Below are positions 34,440 through 44,343 of a stretch of DNA of 64,000 nt, piece after piece; the stretch's first letter is position 1; each line of letters opens with the position of its first letter. A program made the position numbers and the translations under genes. The stretch comes from Lewinellaceae bacterium (GTDB lineage Bacteria > Bacteroidota > Bacteroidia > Chitinophagales > Saprospiraceae): NCBI GenBank assembly GCA_020636215.1, contig JACJYG010000009.1:462433-526432 (forward strand). The letters run 5' to 3'. The notes beneath the pieces were generated by a model. The model searched no databases, was not told where the DNA came from, and saw only the letters and a program-made list of their open reading frames with translations.

Positions 34440-35132
34440 ATGAAACGACTTTTGTTCCTGTTGGGAGGTATGCTCTTTTGTTTTTCATTATTCAGCCAGG
34501 CTGAATTTAAGTGGGGATTGGAGGTTTACCCCAATTACTCCCATCGTCGGCTCATTGCCCAAACGACAATTTCCAATAGCGAAATCAGGGAATTAGAAGC
34601 CATGGAAGTGGGCCGCTTCTCTTATACTGGCGGCCTTTTTGCGCAATGGCGCGGCCAACGCGCCGGTTTTCAGGCCGGGCTTCGATTTATGGATACCGGC
34701 TACCGCACCGTGCGCACCAACCTCAGCCCGGATGACTTCCCTCCGCCTGGCGCCGAACAAAAACGCGATATCTACCAGAATTTTAACCTGGAAATACCCG
34801 CCGAATTACAGTTCTATCACGAGCTCAACGAAAAAAACGATTTCTTCTTCATGATTGGGCTGTCGCTGGCCTACAACCTGGCCAATTACCACAAAACAGC
34901 TTTTTACACAGGGGAAACTCCGGAAGTGCGGCGCGAAAAGGCCGACAACGACAATTTCGCCAGAATACACTACAGTTTCCAATCGGGCATGGGTTGGGAG
35001 CATCATTTCAACGAAGGCTTCGCCATCGTCGTGCAGCCCACTTTCCAGTTCTGGATGAGTTCCCTGCTCAAAGAAACGGATATCAACCGAAATCTTTATT
35101 CGGTTGGATTGAGGCTGGGGGTTAAACTTTAA
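34440..35132 (+). CDS. Outer-membrane beta-barrel protein
   Basis: Signal peptide MKRLLFLLGGMLFCFSLFSQ, then alternating strands with aromatic ends (FKWGLEVYPNYSHRR, GRFSYTGGLFAQWRG, AGFQAGLRFMDTGYRT, FFMIGLSLAYNLANY, MGWEHHFNEGFAIVVQPTFQFW) ending NLYSVGLRLGVKL. This is the porin-family or OmpA-like eight-strand outline common in Bacteroidota. It follows the patatin gene by 65 bases in the same direction. Function unknown. Confidence 0.75.
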   Translation: MKRLLFLLGGMLFCFSLFSQAEFKWGLEVYPNYSHRRLIAQTTISNSEIRELEAMEVGRFSYTGGLFAQWRGQRAGFQAGLRFMDTGYRTVRTNLSPDDFPPPGAEQKRDIYQNFNLEIPAELQFYHELNEKNDFFFMIGLSLAYNLANYHKTAFYTGETPEVRREKADNDNFARIHYSFQSGMGWEHHFNEGFAIVVQPTFQFWMSSLLKETDINRNLYSVGLRLGVKL

Positions 35133-35167
35133 AAGGATATTCAGGAAATCTTCGTTGCCCCCCCTTC

Positions 35168-36001
35168 TTAAACATGAAAAGGGATCAAGCCCTCCATCGG
35201 CATCTGCATCACCCGCGCCAGTTCATAGCCGTGATCCTGAGCTGACCGGGACAGCATATCCCGGAAATAAAACCCCACCGAACCCACACAACCTACCGGA
35301 GCAGTAGTACCCAGGGGGATAACGCAATTGCGGAATAGCTGATGGAAGCGCTCCATGGCCATCTCCTGTACCCAGGGATGGGCCTGGTTCTGGTTCAGGA
35401 AGGGCGCAAAGGAGCCCAGGTAGCGGTTCGCAAAGGGCCTGCGGTACACCTGTTCGAAGATTACGCCCCGGTCCACAGAATAGGCTTTCTCCAGTTTTTG
35501 CTGCAGATCAGAAGGCAGCAGGCCATTGAGGTGAGCGCTGAGCAGTTGGCGCCCGAAGTCAGCGCCACTCCCCTCGTCGCCCAATACATAGCCCAGCCCG
35601 CCGGTATTGCGCAGGATTTCCCCATCCTCCACCAGGCAAACATTGGAGCCGGTGCCCAGGATGAGGGCAATGCCGGCTTCCCGGCCCCAGACGCCCCGCG
35701 CCGCCCCCAGCATATCGCTGTGCACCTCGACATGGGCCTTGGGGTACAAGCGCAAAAAAGCCTGTTTCACCCGTTCCGCCGGTTCGGCGGAGGTGCAGCC
35801 CGTGCCATAATAGTAAACCGCGCCAGGTGCATGCGATAACTCGTGGGAAAGCGTTTCCACCGCAGTGAGCAAGCCTTCATCGTCCAGCAACAAGGGGTGG
35901 ATGCCCGGTACAGCACCTTGTTCTATTTCTTCTCTACTGAAACAAAGCGCCCAGGCCGCCTTACTGCCGCCACTGTCGATGATCAGAGTGGGATGTGCCA
36001 T
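35168..36001 (-). CDS. BadF/BadG-type ATPase, N-acetylglucosamine kinase-like
   Basis: This 277-residue ASKHA-fold protein has phosphate-1 motif LIIDSGGSKAAWAL (residues 5-18), central HSDMLGAARGVWG, phosphate-2 motif ALILGTGSNVCLVED, GYVLGDEGSGADFGRQLL and adenosine motif VGCVGSVGFYF. The set is that of the eukaryotic-type GlcNAc kinase branch of BadF/BadG. It would phosphorylate an amino sugar; murQ lies 16 kb away in the window but not in an operon with it. Confidence 0.75.
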   Translation of the reverse strand: MAHPTLIIDSGGSKAAWALCFSREEIEQGAVPGIHPLLLDDEGLLTAVETLSHELSHAPGAVYYYGTGCTSAEPAERVKQAFLRLYPKAHVEVHSDMLGAARGVWGREAGIALILGTGSNVCLVEDGEILRNTGGLGYVLGDEGSGADFGRQLLSAHLNGLLPSDLQQKLEKAYSVDRGVIFEQVYRRPFANRYLGSFAPFLNQNQAHPWVQEMAMERFHQLFRNCVIPLGTTAPVGCVGSVGFYFRDMLSRSAQDHGYELARVMQMPMEGLIPFHV

Positions 36002-36055
36002 ATTGGATATTAGATTTTGACGGGGGAAAGATAGCGAACCTTCTTCCTATTCCCA

Positions 36056-36146
36056 CCCGTCCTCGTAATTCAGCCGGGTAAAACTTCCCACTTTTTACCC
36101 GGCCGAGCCATTTATCGGCTGCGACAGCAGACAGGGCGAGGACGGG
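36056..36146. repeat. Nested palindrome element
   Basis: Outer arms CCCGTCCTCG (36056-36065) and CGAGGACGGG (36137-36146). Inner arms GCCGGGTAAAA (36073-36083) and TTTTACCCGGC (36093-36103). About 90 bp, non-coding, resembling the other REP-like palindromes here. Confidence 0.55.
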
Positions 36147-36238
36147 CCCACTTCCCATCCCGACCTCCTTCGCCGGTGCGGGACTTCGCCCGCCAAAGCG
36201 GCTTCGGCCCGCGGCGGCGGGACTCCCTCCGGTCGCTT

Positions 36239-36274
36239 CCCACTTCCCACTTCCCACTTCCCACTTCCCACTTC
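36239..36274. repeat. Tandem heptamer CCCACTT
   Basis: Five consecutive copies of CCCACTT lie just downstream of the lipoprotein stop. The preceding 36150-36238 is GC-rich with REP-like pieces and no gene. Confidence 0.7.
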
Positions 36275-36277
36275 GAA

Positions 36278-36844
36278 TCACTCCCCTATTATGCCTCGTA
36301 TATTCCAGTTTATATTCGCCGGACTGCGTTGGGTATAAGGCAGCCATTGGTTATCATTGCTATTGAACAGCCAGTCGCCGCCAGTGCGATTAGGGCCGGC
36401 GTCACAACCGATGGATTGCTGTTGCTGAGCGTGGGTAAAGGCAATACTGATCCACAGTTCTTCTCCATCGATGGAAACAGGCTGGGCCAGTTTATGGGTA
36501 TTCCAGGCCGGCGTCTGTATGCTGTTCACTGGAATCGATGCTGAATACAGCAGCGCGCCAGGAGTGTCTCCGCTACCGGCGCCGTATATTTTCACCGCAC
36601 ACGAGGCCGGGGGAATGCCCATAAACCAGGTAACTTCATCCAGGGAACGGCCGGTGAAGCGGCTGGTCTCAGAAGCGGGAAAACGAGCCGCCGCCTCGTA
36701 ATCGCCGGCAGCCAATATTGGCCCGGTCTGATTAGGCCCGTCAAGGCTCAGAATATTGTCGCCGGAAGGTTCGTTGTCGTTGTCCTTATTGCAGGCAACA
36801 AAGGCCAGCAGGAAAAGAAGCGTAATAGTCCATAGCTTTTTCAT
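36278..36844 (-). CDS. Secreted lipoprotein of unknown function
   Basis: From the ATG at 36844 this is 188 residues: MKKLWTITLLFLLAFVACNKD with lipobox FVAC, then a beta-rich domain (DEVTWFMGIPPASCAVKIYG, ALLYSASIPVNSIQTPAWNTH, EELWISIAFTH, GCDAGPNRTGGDWLFNSNDNQWLPY). The final part resembles adhesin or jelly-roll units in Bacteroidota surface proteins. No defined family. Start chosen to give a proper lipoprotein signal. Confidence 0.65.
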   Translation of the reverse strand: MKKLWTITLLFLLAFVACNKDNDNEPSGDNILSLDGPNQTGPILAAGDYEAAARFPASETSRFTGRSLDEVTWFMGIPPASCAVKIYGAGSGDTPGALLYSASIPVNSIQTPAWNTHKLAQPVSIDGEELWISIAFTHAQQQQSIGCDAGPNRTGGDWLFNSNDNQWLPYTQRSPANINWNIRGIIGE

Positions 36845-36889
36845 GATACTCGATTTTTGTGAGGAACTGATGACAAAACTGAAAACAGG

Positions 36890-36926
36890 AAGCACCCCAA
36901 TCTCAAAGATAAAGATTGGGGTGCTT
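36890..36926 (-). terminator. Terminator of the galT-lacZ-SGLT operon
   Basis: AAGCACCCCAATCT (36890-36903) pairs perfectly with AGATTGGGGTGCTT (36913-36926) over 14 bases with a 9-nt loop. On the minus strand it lies 47 bases after the transporter stop, with a modest T-rich tail. Confidence 0.75.
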
Positions 36927-36973
36927 CAAAGGAGGGGCAAGGGTTTTAAAGTTCTGTTAATCCACCAACAGCC

Positions 36974-38587
36974 TTACCAGAAGACGGCGTAGATGGCAGC
37001 CAGTATGCCACAAATAGCCACAGCCGACCAGTTAAACACGCTATCTGTCCGGAAAAGGCCGGGGGCGTGGGTAATCGCCTTTTTATCCGCCCCGCTGTTT
37101 TCCAAAAGGGATAGGGCCACAATGATCGCCGCCAGGATCAGGAAGCTGACACCCATGCGGTCCATGAATGGAAACAGAGGAAAGAGGAACTTGATTCCTG
37201 CCGACAGAGGGATAGATAAAACGACCACCGCCAGAGCGGCATTAGCTGAAGTGCGTTTCCAAAATAGCCCGAACAGGAAAATCGCGACCACCCCTGGACT
37301 GATAAAACCTGTATATTCCTGAATGTATTGAAATGCCTGGTCGAGGTTCCCCAATAATGGCGCCACTATTATCCCCAGCAACAGGGACCCTGCGGCGGCG
37401 ATTTTACCCACCCGAACCAACAACTTCTCCTCTTCGGGAGCCATTGTCCGGCTGTCGTGCTCATGCGCATCGAGGTATTCCTCCCGCTCCGGTTTGCCTT
37501 TAGAAAGAAGGGGCCTGAAGATATCCAGTGTGAAAATAGTGGAGGCGCTGTTCACCATAGAGCTCAGCGAAGAACCGATAGCAGCAATGAGGGCGGCAAA
37601 GGCCAACCCTTTAAACCCTATGGTTACATAGTTGCTCAGCACCCAGGGGTAGGCTTCGTCCGGCTTGGCGATATCCGCCTTTAATACAAACGCAGCGATT
37701 CCGGGAATGACAACGATAATTGGAAGCAGGATCTTCAGAAACGCGGCGAAAACTGTGCCGCGCTGAGCTTCCTTCAGGCTTTTCGCCGCCAGCGCCCGCT
37801 GAATGATATACTGATTATTCCCCCAATAGTACAGGTTGGCGATCCACATCCCCCCAATGAGCACACTGATCCCCGGCAGGTTTATGTACTCCGGATTGCT
37901 GCGATCCAGGATCATATCGAACTTTTCGGGCGCCTTCGTTAGCAACATTTCCATTCCGCCCATAAAGCTGCCGCCTAAGGCTTCCAATACCAGATAGCTG
38001 GCCAACAAGCCACCAAAGATTAGTACGACAACCTGAATAACGTCTGTCCAAACCACTGCTTTTAAGCCTCCGAATATGGAAAAAGTTGCAGCGTATACAG
38101 CTAGGCCGATCACACCCACTATCAGAGGTATGCCAACGATAGTGTGCAGGGCCAGGCCCCCGAGATACAAGACCGAAGTGATGTTGACAAACACAAAAAG
38201 CAAGACCCAGAATACCGCCAGGCCGGTCCGCACCCGCTTGTCAAAGCGCTCTTCCAGGAATTGCGGCATGGTGTAGATCCCTTTGTCGAGGAAGATCGGC
38301 AGGAAAAACTTGGCGACAATGACCAGCGTAATCGCCGCCATCAGTTCATAGGAAGCAATGGCCATGCCCACAACATATCCTGACCCCGACATGCCAATGA
38401 ACTGTTCGGCGGAGATATTCGAGGCAATCAGGGACCCGCCCACCGCCCACCAGGGCAGCGCCTTGCTGGCCAGGAAGTAATCCTGAGCGGTTTCCTGTTT
38501 GTCCTTGAAGGACAACCAAATGCCTATGCCCATTACCCCAAAAAGGTATACGATGGCAACGCCCATGTCGATAGTAGAAAAATTCAT
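36974..38587 (-). CDS. Sodium/sugar symporter, SSS (SGLT) family
   Basis: From the ATG at 38587 this is a 537-residue protein of about 14 spans. SSS-family motifs are FLASKALPWWAVGGSLIASNISAEQFIGMSGSGY near the N terminus, FSIFGGLKAVVWTDVIQVVVL and ALIAAIGSSLSSMVNSASTIFTLDIF. These match vSGLT-type sodium-galactose/glucose symporters. Third gene of an operon with galT and lacZ, so galactose or glucose released in the periplasm is the likely substrate. A GC-rich hairpin at 36890-36926 ends the unit. Confidence 0.88.
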   Translation of the reverse strand: MNFSTIDMGVAIVYLFGVMGIGIWLSFKDKQETAQDYFLASKALPWWAVGGSLIASNISAEQFIGMSGSGYVVGMAIASYELMAAITLVIVAKFFLPIFLDKGIYTMPQFLEERFDKRVRTGLAVFWVLLFVFVNITSVLYLGGLALHTIVGIPLIVGVIGLAVYAATFSIFGGLKAVVWTDVIQVVVLIFGGLLASYLVLEALGGSFMGGMEMLLTKAPEKFDMILDRSNPEYINLPGISVLIGGMWIANLYYWGNNQYIIQRALAAKSLKEAQRGTVFAAFLKILLPIIVVIPGIAAFVLKADIAKPDEAYPWVLSNYVTIGFKGLAFAALIAAIGSSLSSMVNSASTIFTLDIFRPLLSKGKPEREEYLDAHEHDSRTMAPEEEKLLVRVGKIAAAGSLLLGIIVAPLLGNLDQAFQYIQEYTGFISPGVVAIFLFGLFWKRTSANAALAVVVLSIPLSAGIKFLFPLFPFMDRMGVSFLILAAIIVALSLLENSGADKKAITHAPGLFRTDSVFNWSAVAICGILAAIYAVFW

Positions 38588-38703
38588 ATTAAGTGGTTTA
38601 TTCGTTTCTATTTCAACCGATTGCTTTTTCCGACTTCCTGCTTTTACCCGGCTGCGGCAGCAGGCATGGCGAAGACAATCTCGCTTCCAATGTCCGATTT
38701 TCC

Positions 38704-41700
38704 TTATTTCCCATCCAGCGGCCGAATGGAAAACTCGAATGTGTAATCCTGAAACGGCAATCGGTACGGTGGAAGCGGTAAAGCCCCCCAACTGTCGATG
38801 CATCCCAGTCCCATTTGTTGAAGGTCAATATCCACGCTGGTAAGGTGGCGGGGCTTAAGTTCGGCGGCATGGCGCTGGGCTTTCTCCTCGCCGGGGTCCA
38901 GGTCTTCATCCAGAAAATTCAGGGCGCTGAAGTTGAAAGGGGCCGGCGCCTGAACTTCAATACCTCTACCTGCTTCATCGGTGATCCGGAACCAGCGCAC
39001 ATCAGCGTGGTTGCCCGTTTCCTGTGGGCGGATATAGGGAAAGAACAGATCTGATACGGCCGATTGAAAACGGCCCAGGCGGGCGCCGTACTTCCGATCC
39101 CAGTACGACTCGTAAGGCCCTTTTCCATACCACTCCGCCTGATCAAATTGTGGCGCCATGGTCAGGTTCATGCCGAAACGGGGCAACATGGGATGGTTGC
39201 CAACAACTGCATCCAGCTCCATTTTTACTTTCACTGAGCCATCGGCTCCAATAGTGTAGGTACCTAACAGGATGGCGTCCCCATTCAGCAGTTTCCAAAG
39301 CATCGCTATCTCCACTTCCTTGCCCTGCTTCTCAGTGGTATTGACCACCGGGCTGGATGCCTCCGCAAAGGCCGCCTTCCATTCCTTTAACTTGGTGGGC
39401 AGCTTGGCCCCAAAATCATTATCAGTTGGCGGGCGCCAGAAATCGGGGTGAAGGGCGGCAAACAACTGAGGCCCATCAACAAGCCGGTAAGATTGTATCA
39501 TGCCGCTTGCCATGTCCACCACTATTTGAAAATCCTTGCCCGCCACCCGTATTTTCCCGTCCGATTGCCGAACGGATAAAGCACTCGTGGCCTTTGTATT
39601 TGCTGCTTCGACTGCTTGGTATCCCGGCAATACGAACTGTTCCCAGGCCACTTCCTGATCTGCGGGAAGCAAGGCATCCGCCTGCCGGGTGCGAATCGAC
39701 AGGTCGAGGGTATACTCCACACCTGACTCCAGTTTTCCCGAAAGAGGTACCTGGATCACCTGTTCTTCGCCTGGCCTCAACTTCGGGGCATCCATCCGGC
39801 CGGATTGAACGGGCTGGCCATCGGCCAGCAGAGCCCATTGGATATAGAGGTGTTCCAGGCCGATAAATGCGAAGCCATTCTTTACCGCTATTTTCCCGGT
39901 GGCGGCATCCACATCCCGGAACAGGACATTCTGATACACTTTCTTCACTTCCCAGTAGTGCGGATTTGGCCTGCGGTCAGGTTGAACCAGGCCATTGCAA
40001 AGAAAGTTCGCATCACTGGGCGTGCCCTCGGGGCCGAAGTCTCCTCCGTAGGCGAAAATGCGCTGCCCTTGTTCATTTTCCTTATAGACAGCCTGGTCTA
40101 CCCAATCCCAGATAAAGCCGCCCTGCATATGAGGATGTTTGTAGATAACGTCCCAGTATTCCTTGATGCCTCCCACGCTGTTGCCCATGGCGTGGGCATA
40201 CTCACACATGATAAGCGGCCGATCCGGGTACTTTTCTACATAGGCTTCCATAGCGTCAAATGTAGGGTACATCGGTGGCAGTATGTCTGTGTTCCATTCA
40301 AAAATGGCGCTTGTTCCCCAGCCAACCTGGGTGCGTTCGTACTGAACCGGGCGGTTGAGCCCCCGGGCTTTTAACCACTCGTAGGCGGCATACATACAAA
40401 CCCCGTTTCCCGCTTCATTGCCCAATGACCAGATGATCACGCTGGGGTGGTTCTTATCGCGCTCCACCATACGTTGGACGCGCTTCAGGTGGGCCTCCCG
40501 CCAAAGCGGGTTGTTGGCCAGGGTGCGGTCCAGGTTATACCCCATCCCATGGGACTCGATGTTGGCCTCATCGACCAGATACATACCGTAAAGGTCACAC
40601 AACTCATACCAGCGGGGATCATTGGGATAATGGCAGGTGCGCACCGCATTGATGTTGCAAGCCTTCATCAATTTCAGATCCTGGATCATACTTTCCTCCG
40701 AAATCACATGCCCGGTTACCGGGTCGTGCTCGTGCCGGTTAACGCCTTTCACCAGGATGGGTACGCCATTGACCAGCAACTGCCCGCCGAGAATTTCCAC
40801 TTCCCGAAAGCCCACCTTTTGCTGGATCACCTCCATGGTTTTACCCCGGCTATCTTGTAGCTGAAGTAGTAAAGTGTAGAGATAAGGCGTTTCGGCTGTC
40901 CATAAGCTGGGTTTTACAATTTTTCGGGAAAAGTGAAAGGTATTTTCCGGCCCCTCGAAAGGAACGTCCATTTTTTCAGAAAAAACCGGTTTACCCCTGG
41001 CATCCAACAGCTCTACCTCCATCCGTTCCGCATTCGGCCCGGTTTCATCATAGTGTTTCAGGATCATATCCACCGAAAGCGTCGCATCCCGGTATTGCTC
41101 ATCCAGATCAGTATTGACGAAATAATCCCGCAGGTGGGTAGTTGGCGCCGCCCACAGGAACACATCCCGCTCGATGCCACTGATGCGCCAGAAATCCTGA
41201 CATTCCAGATAACTGCCGTCGCTCCAACGATAGACCTCGATGGCCAGCAGGTTATCGCCGGGGCGGACAAAGCCGGTGATGTCGAATTCCGCCGGCAACT
41301 TACTGTCCTGGCTGTAGCCCACTTTCTGTCCGTTAACCCAAAGGTAGAAAGCAGACTTTACGGCGCCGAAGTGCAGGAAGATACGGCGGCCGTCCCAGCT
41401 TTGCGGAACATTGAAATGCTGACGGTAGGAACCAACCGGGTTGTTGTCTTCCGGCAATTGCGGCGGATGGGGTGTCTTCGTAAATTCATAGGGTTGATTG
41501 ACATAAATAGGGACGCCGTAACCGTTAAATTCCCAGTTGGCCGGAACGGGAATAGTTCCCCATTGGCTATCGTCATAATTTTCGCGGTAGAAATCTACGG
41601 GGCGATCCTGAGGGCGTTCCACCCAGTTGAATTTCCAGTTACCGTTTAACAGTTGATAATAGGCGGACTTCGCAGGCTTGCCCTCCAGCGCCAGGGCCCG

Positions 41701-41862
41701 GCTTTCAAAGGGGAAGAGGCTGGCGTGCGCCGGTTCTTTGTTCACCTCCACTACAGTCGGGTCCTGCCATTCGGGGGCGGTTTGTGCGTTGAGGGGGGTA
41801 GCCATGGCGGCCAGGCTTACTACCATCAAAGCGATGCAGGCAAAAAACGTATACTTTTGCAT
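38704..41862 (-). CDS. lacZ: Beta-galactosidase, GH2, exported
   Basis: This 1052-residue GH2 enzyme has a signal peptide (MQKYTFFACIALMVVSLAAM...), so it acts in the periplasm or outside, unlike cytosolic E. coli LacZ. Domain order is sugar-binding jelly roll, Ig-like, TIM barrel, small-chain domain. Acid/base Glu483 is in WSLGNEAGNG and nucleophile Glu554 in LIMCEYAHAMGNS; FIWDWVDQ follows. It sits between galT (9 bases upstream) and a sodium/sugar symporter, giving cleavage of beta-galactosides outside, uptake by the symporter and entry to the Leloir route. Confidence 0.92.
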   Translation of the reverse strand: MQKYTFFACIALMVVSLAAMATPLNAQTAPEWQDPTVVEVNKEPAHASLFPFESRALALEGKPAKSAYYQLLNGNWKFNWVERPQDRPVDFYRENYDDSQWGTIPVPANWEFNGYGVPIYVNQPYEFTKTPHPPQLPEDNNPVGSYRQHFNVPQSWDGRRIFLHFGAVKSAFYLWVNGQKVGYSQDSKLPAEFDITGFVRPGDNLLAIEVYRWSDGSYLECQDFWRISGIERDVFLWAAPTTHLRDYFVNTDLDEQYRDATLSVDMILKHYDETGPNAERMEVELLDARGKPVFSEKMDVPFEGPENTFHFSRKIVKPSLWTAETPYLYTLLLQLQDSRGKTMEVIQQKVGFREVEILGGQLLVNGVPILVKGVNRHEHDPVTGHVISEESMIQDLKLMKACNINAVRTCHYPNDPRWYELCDLYGMYLVDEANIESHGMGYNLDRTLANNPLWREAHLKRVQRMVERDKNHPSVIIWSLGNEAGNGVCMYAAYEWLKARGLNRPVQYERTQVGWGTSAIFEWNTDILPPMYPTFDAMEAYVEKYPDRPLIMCEYAHAMGNSVGGIKEYWDVIYKHPHMQGGFIWDWVDQAVYKENEQGQRIFAYGGDFGPEGTPSDANFLCNGLVQPDRRPNPHYWEVKKVYQNVLFRDVDAATGKIAVKNGFAFIGLEHLYIQWALLADGQPVQSGRMDAPKLRPGEEQVIQVPLSGKLESGVEYTLDLSIRTRQADALLPADQEVAWEQFVLPGYQAVEAANTKATSALSVRQSDGKIRVAGKDFQIVVDMASGMIQSYRLVDGPQLFAALHPDFWRPPTDNDFGAKLPTKLKEWKAAFAEASSPVVNTTEKQGKEVEIAMLWKLLNGDAILLGTYTIGADGSVKVKMELDAVVGNHPMLPRFGMNLTMAPQFDQAEWYGKGPYESYWDRKYGARLGRFQSAVSDLFFPYIRPQETGNHADVRWFRITDEAGRGIEVQAPAPFNFSALNFLDEDLDPGEEKAQRHAAELKPRHLTSVDIDLQQMGLGCIDSWGALPLPPYRLPFQDYTFEFSIRPLDGK

Positions 41863-41871
41863 AGGTGGCGT

Positions 41872-42915
41872 TTAGATTTTTTTATAATGTTGCGCCGGAA
41901 CATTCCGCAGCATCTCCGCTGCTTTTTCCGCCGTAATATCCCGTTGTGGTTCTCCAAACATTTCATAACCTACCATGAATTTCTTGACAGAGGCCGACCG
42001 CAACAGGGGTGGGTAAAAACTCGTATGCCAATGCCATTCCTCATGGGCCTGTCCATCCGTTGGGCTTTGGTGGATGCCCATGGAATAAGGGAATGCCGTT
42101 TCAAAAATATTGTCGAAACGAATGGTAAGCCCTTGCAAAATGGCAGCAAAAGCCTGCTGCTCTTCCTCTGTCAACTGCCCGATATGCTGCATATGCCGCC
42201 TCGGGATAATCATGGCTTCGAAGGGCCAGACCGCCCAGAAAGGTGTAAGGGCTACGAAATGCTCATTGTCCAACACGATCCGTTCCTTCAATTGAAGCTC
42301 CTGTTTCAGGTAATCGCTCAGCAGGCTACGCCCGGATTTTTTAAAATAGGCCCGTTGCTGGCGCCCTTTCTTCTGCGCTTCCATCGGCGCCGAGGCCTGC
42401 GCCCATATTTGGCCATGCGGATGGGGGTTGCTGCAGCCCATGATTTCTCCTTTGTTTTCAAAAATCTGCACGTGGTTGACAAAGGGCTGGCTGCCTAGAT
42501 CAGCGTATTCCCGCTGCCAGGTTTCCACCACGCCAACGAGATCCTTCACTTCCATTTCCGGGAGGGTCAGAGCATGATTGGGAGAGAAACAAATAACCTT
42601 GCAGATACCTGGTTCTCCTTCCGCCATGAGTAGCCCTTGTTCAAAGCTCTGAGTTGGTGCATCGGGCAACAGAGCGGCAAAGTCATTGGTAAAAACGTAG
42701 GTTCCGGTATAGTCGGGGTTGGAGAAACCGCCAGCCCTTTCATTACCAGGGCACAGATAGCATCCCGGGTCGTAATCCGGCCGCACTGCTTCTACCGATT
42801 TTTCCACCTTACCCTGCCAGGGCCGTTTGGTCCGGTGTGGAGATACCAGTATCCATTCGCCGGTGAGAATGTTTAGGCGGCGGTGGGGGTGATCGTGGAG
42901 GGAAAGTCCGGGCAT
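41872..42915 (-). CDS. galT: Galactose-1-phosphate uridylyltransferase
   Basis: This 347-residue protein starts MPGLSLHDHPHRRLN; an upstream ATG at 42981 would add 22 non-conserved residues. Motifs are ILTGEWILVSPHRTKRPWQG, YLCPGN (zinc Cys), NPHPHGQIWAQA with the catalytic HPH of the HIT-like site, and EWHWHTSFYPP. It transfers UMP from UDP-glucose to galactose-1-phosphate. First gene of the galT-lacZ-SGLT operon; galK, galE and galM are not in the window. Confidence 0.93.
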   Translation of the reverse strand: MPGLSLHDHPHRRLNILTGEWILVSPHRTKRPWQGKVEKSVEAVRPDYDPGCYLCPGNERAGGFSNPDYTGTYVFTNDFAALLPDAPTQSFEQGLLMAEGEPGICKVICFSPNHALTLPEMEVKDLVGVVETWQREYADLGSQPFVNHVQIFENKGEIMGCSNPHPHGQIWAQASAPMEAQKKGRQQRAYFKKSGRSLLSDYLKQELQLKERIVLDNEHFVALTPFWAVWPFEAMIIPRRHMQHIGQLTEEEQQAFAAILQGLTIRFDNIFETAFPYSMGIHQSPTDGQAHEEWHWHTSFYPPLLRSASVKKFMVGYEMFGEPQRDITAEKAAEMLRNVPAQHYKKI

Positions 42916-43092
42916 GTCAGGCTTATTTGATGATAAAAAGCCCGGTAATATAAGGATTGCCCTTTTGATACCCAATGACATTTACCAGATAATCACAGGA
43001 GAGGTAGGCCTGTTTGGGCTACAACCCTGATTTTTTTGTCGCCTAAAGGAAACCACAACTTTGTTAATTTTGCCCTCAGAACAGCTTACAAT

Positions 43093-44151
43093 ATGAAAAA
43101 CCACTTTTTCCTGGGCGCTGCCCTTGCTGCATTTGCCATCTTCGTTTTCTGGATGGGCAGCTATTCCTATCTCCTGGGCCCAGGCGCTGTCCTGTTTTTT
43201 CTTTTGCTGGCTTTGGGGTTCAGTACTTCCGAGAACTGGAGCCGGCTGGCCTACACGGCCTGGATCATGGTGGCAGTAGCTGCTTCCTTATTTTATCCGG
43301 CGCCTTTTCGGGAAATAGGAGGATTCAACCTCAGCCGGCTCATCGTTCCATTACTCATGTTGATCATGTTTGGGATGGGGACGGCCATGAATGTTCGCGA
43401 TTTTGTAGGGGTGATCAAAATGCCAAAGGGGGTGTTTGTCGGCCTGTTGTGCCAGTTCACAATCATGCCATTTGTAGGCTTTGGTTTGACTAAGCTTTTC
43501 CAGTTCCCTCCGGAGATAGCGGCGGGCATCATTCTGGTGGGGTGTTCCCCCAGTGGGCTGGCCTCCAATGTAATGTCCTTTATTGCCCGGGCCAACCTGG
43601 CTTTATCCCTGACCCTCACGGCTATTGCCACCCTGCTGGCGCCCTTTTTCACTCCCGCCCTGATGGCACTGTTAGCCAACGAACTGGTACCCATCGATGC
43701 CTGGGGCATGATGCAAAGCATCCTTCGCATTGTCATTCTACCGGTTGCTGCCGGCTTGTTGTTTAACCACTTTTTATACCGGCGATTTACCTGGCTGGCG
43801 CACGCCATGCCCAGGGTTTCTATGGTAGGCATTGCTGTCATCATCGCTATCATCACCGCCGCCGGGCGCGACAGCCTGCTGACGATCGGCCTACCCCTGC
43901 TGCTGGCCGCTATGCTCCACAACGGCGCCGGATACCTCTTCGGCTACCTGGGCAGCAAGCTGTTTCGCCTGGACGAACAGTCCTGCCGCACCATCGCCCT
44001 GGAGGTGGGGCTTCAAAACTCGGGGCTGGCCAGCGGTATCGCCATGGAGATGGGGCGGGTGGCGACGATGGGCCTGGCGCCAGCCATCTTTGGCCCCCTG
44101 ATGAATGTAACAGGCTCGGGATTGGCGAGTTGGTGGCGGAAAACTGAATGA
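43093..44151 (+). CDS. BASS-family transporter (bile acid:sodium symporter-like)
   Basis: From ATG 43093 this 352-residue protein of about ten spans contains LIVPLLMLIMFGMGTAMNVRDF, FTIMPFVGFGLTKLF, GIILVGCSPSGLASNVMSF and ALEVGLQNSGLASGIAMEMG, the conserved SBF-family half-helix motifs. Such proteins import sulfonated or carboxylated organic anions with sodium; the substrate is not readable. A TAATTTTG box at 43065-43072 could be its -7 element. Divergent to galT, so it is not part of that operon. Confidence 0.85.
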   Translation: MKNHFFLGAALAAFAIFVFWMGSYSYLLGPGAVLFFLLLALGFSTSENWSRLAYTAWIMVAVAASLFYPAPFREIGGFNLSRLIVPLLMLIMFGMGTAMNVRDFVGVIKMPKGVFVGLLCQFTIMPFVGFGLTKLFQFPPEIAAGIILVGCSPSGLASNVMSFIARANLALSLTLTAIATLLAPFFTPALMALLANELVPIDAWGMMQSILRIVILPVAAGLLFNHFLYRRFTWLAHAMPRVSMVGIAVIIAIITAAGRDSLLTIGLPLLLAAMLHNGAGYLFGYLGSKLFRLDEQSCRTIALEVGLQNSGLASGIAMEMGRVATMGLAPAIFGPLMNVTGSGLASWWRKTE

Positions 44152-44343
44152 CCGAAGGGTTGAATGGAGGACTGTTTAAAGTTTTTCAAGGAGCATACCA
44201 CCCCTCCGCCCTACGGGCACCTCCCAAAGGGAGGATAGGCTTGGGAGCTCCCAGAGAATCCCGGGATTTAGCCCCTAATTCGGATGACTCATGTTTAAAG
44301 TACATGGTAGGGCCAAAGGGCCTGCCAACTTCATACTGAACAC

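Noticed and set aside
33547..34488. Minus-strand 313-aa open frame
   Set aside because: Antisense to the patatin gene, which has a clear domain and catalytic motifs.
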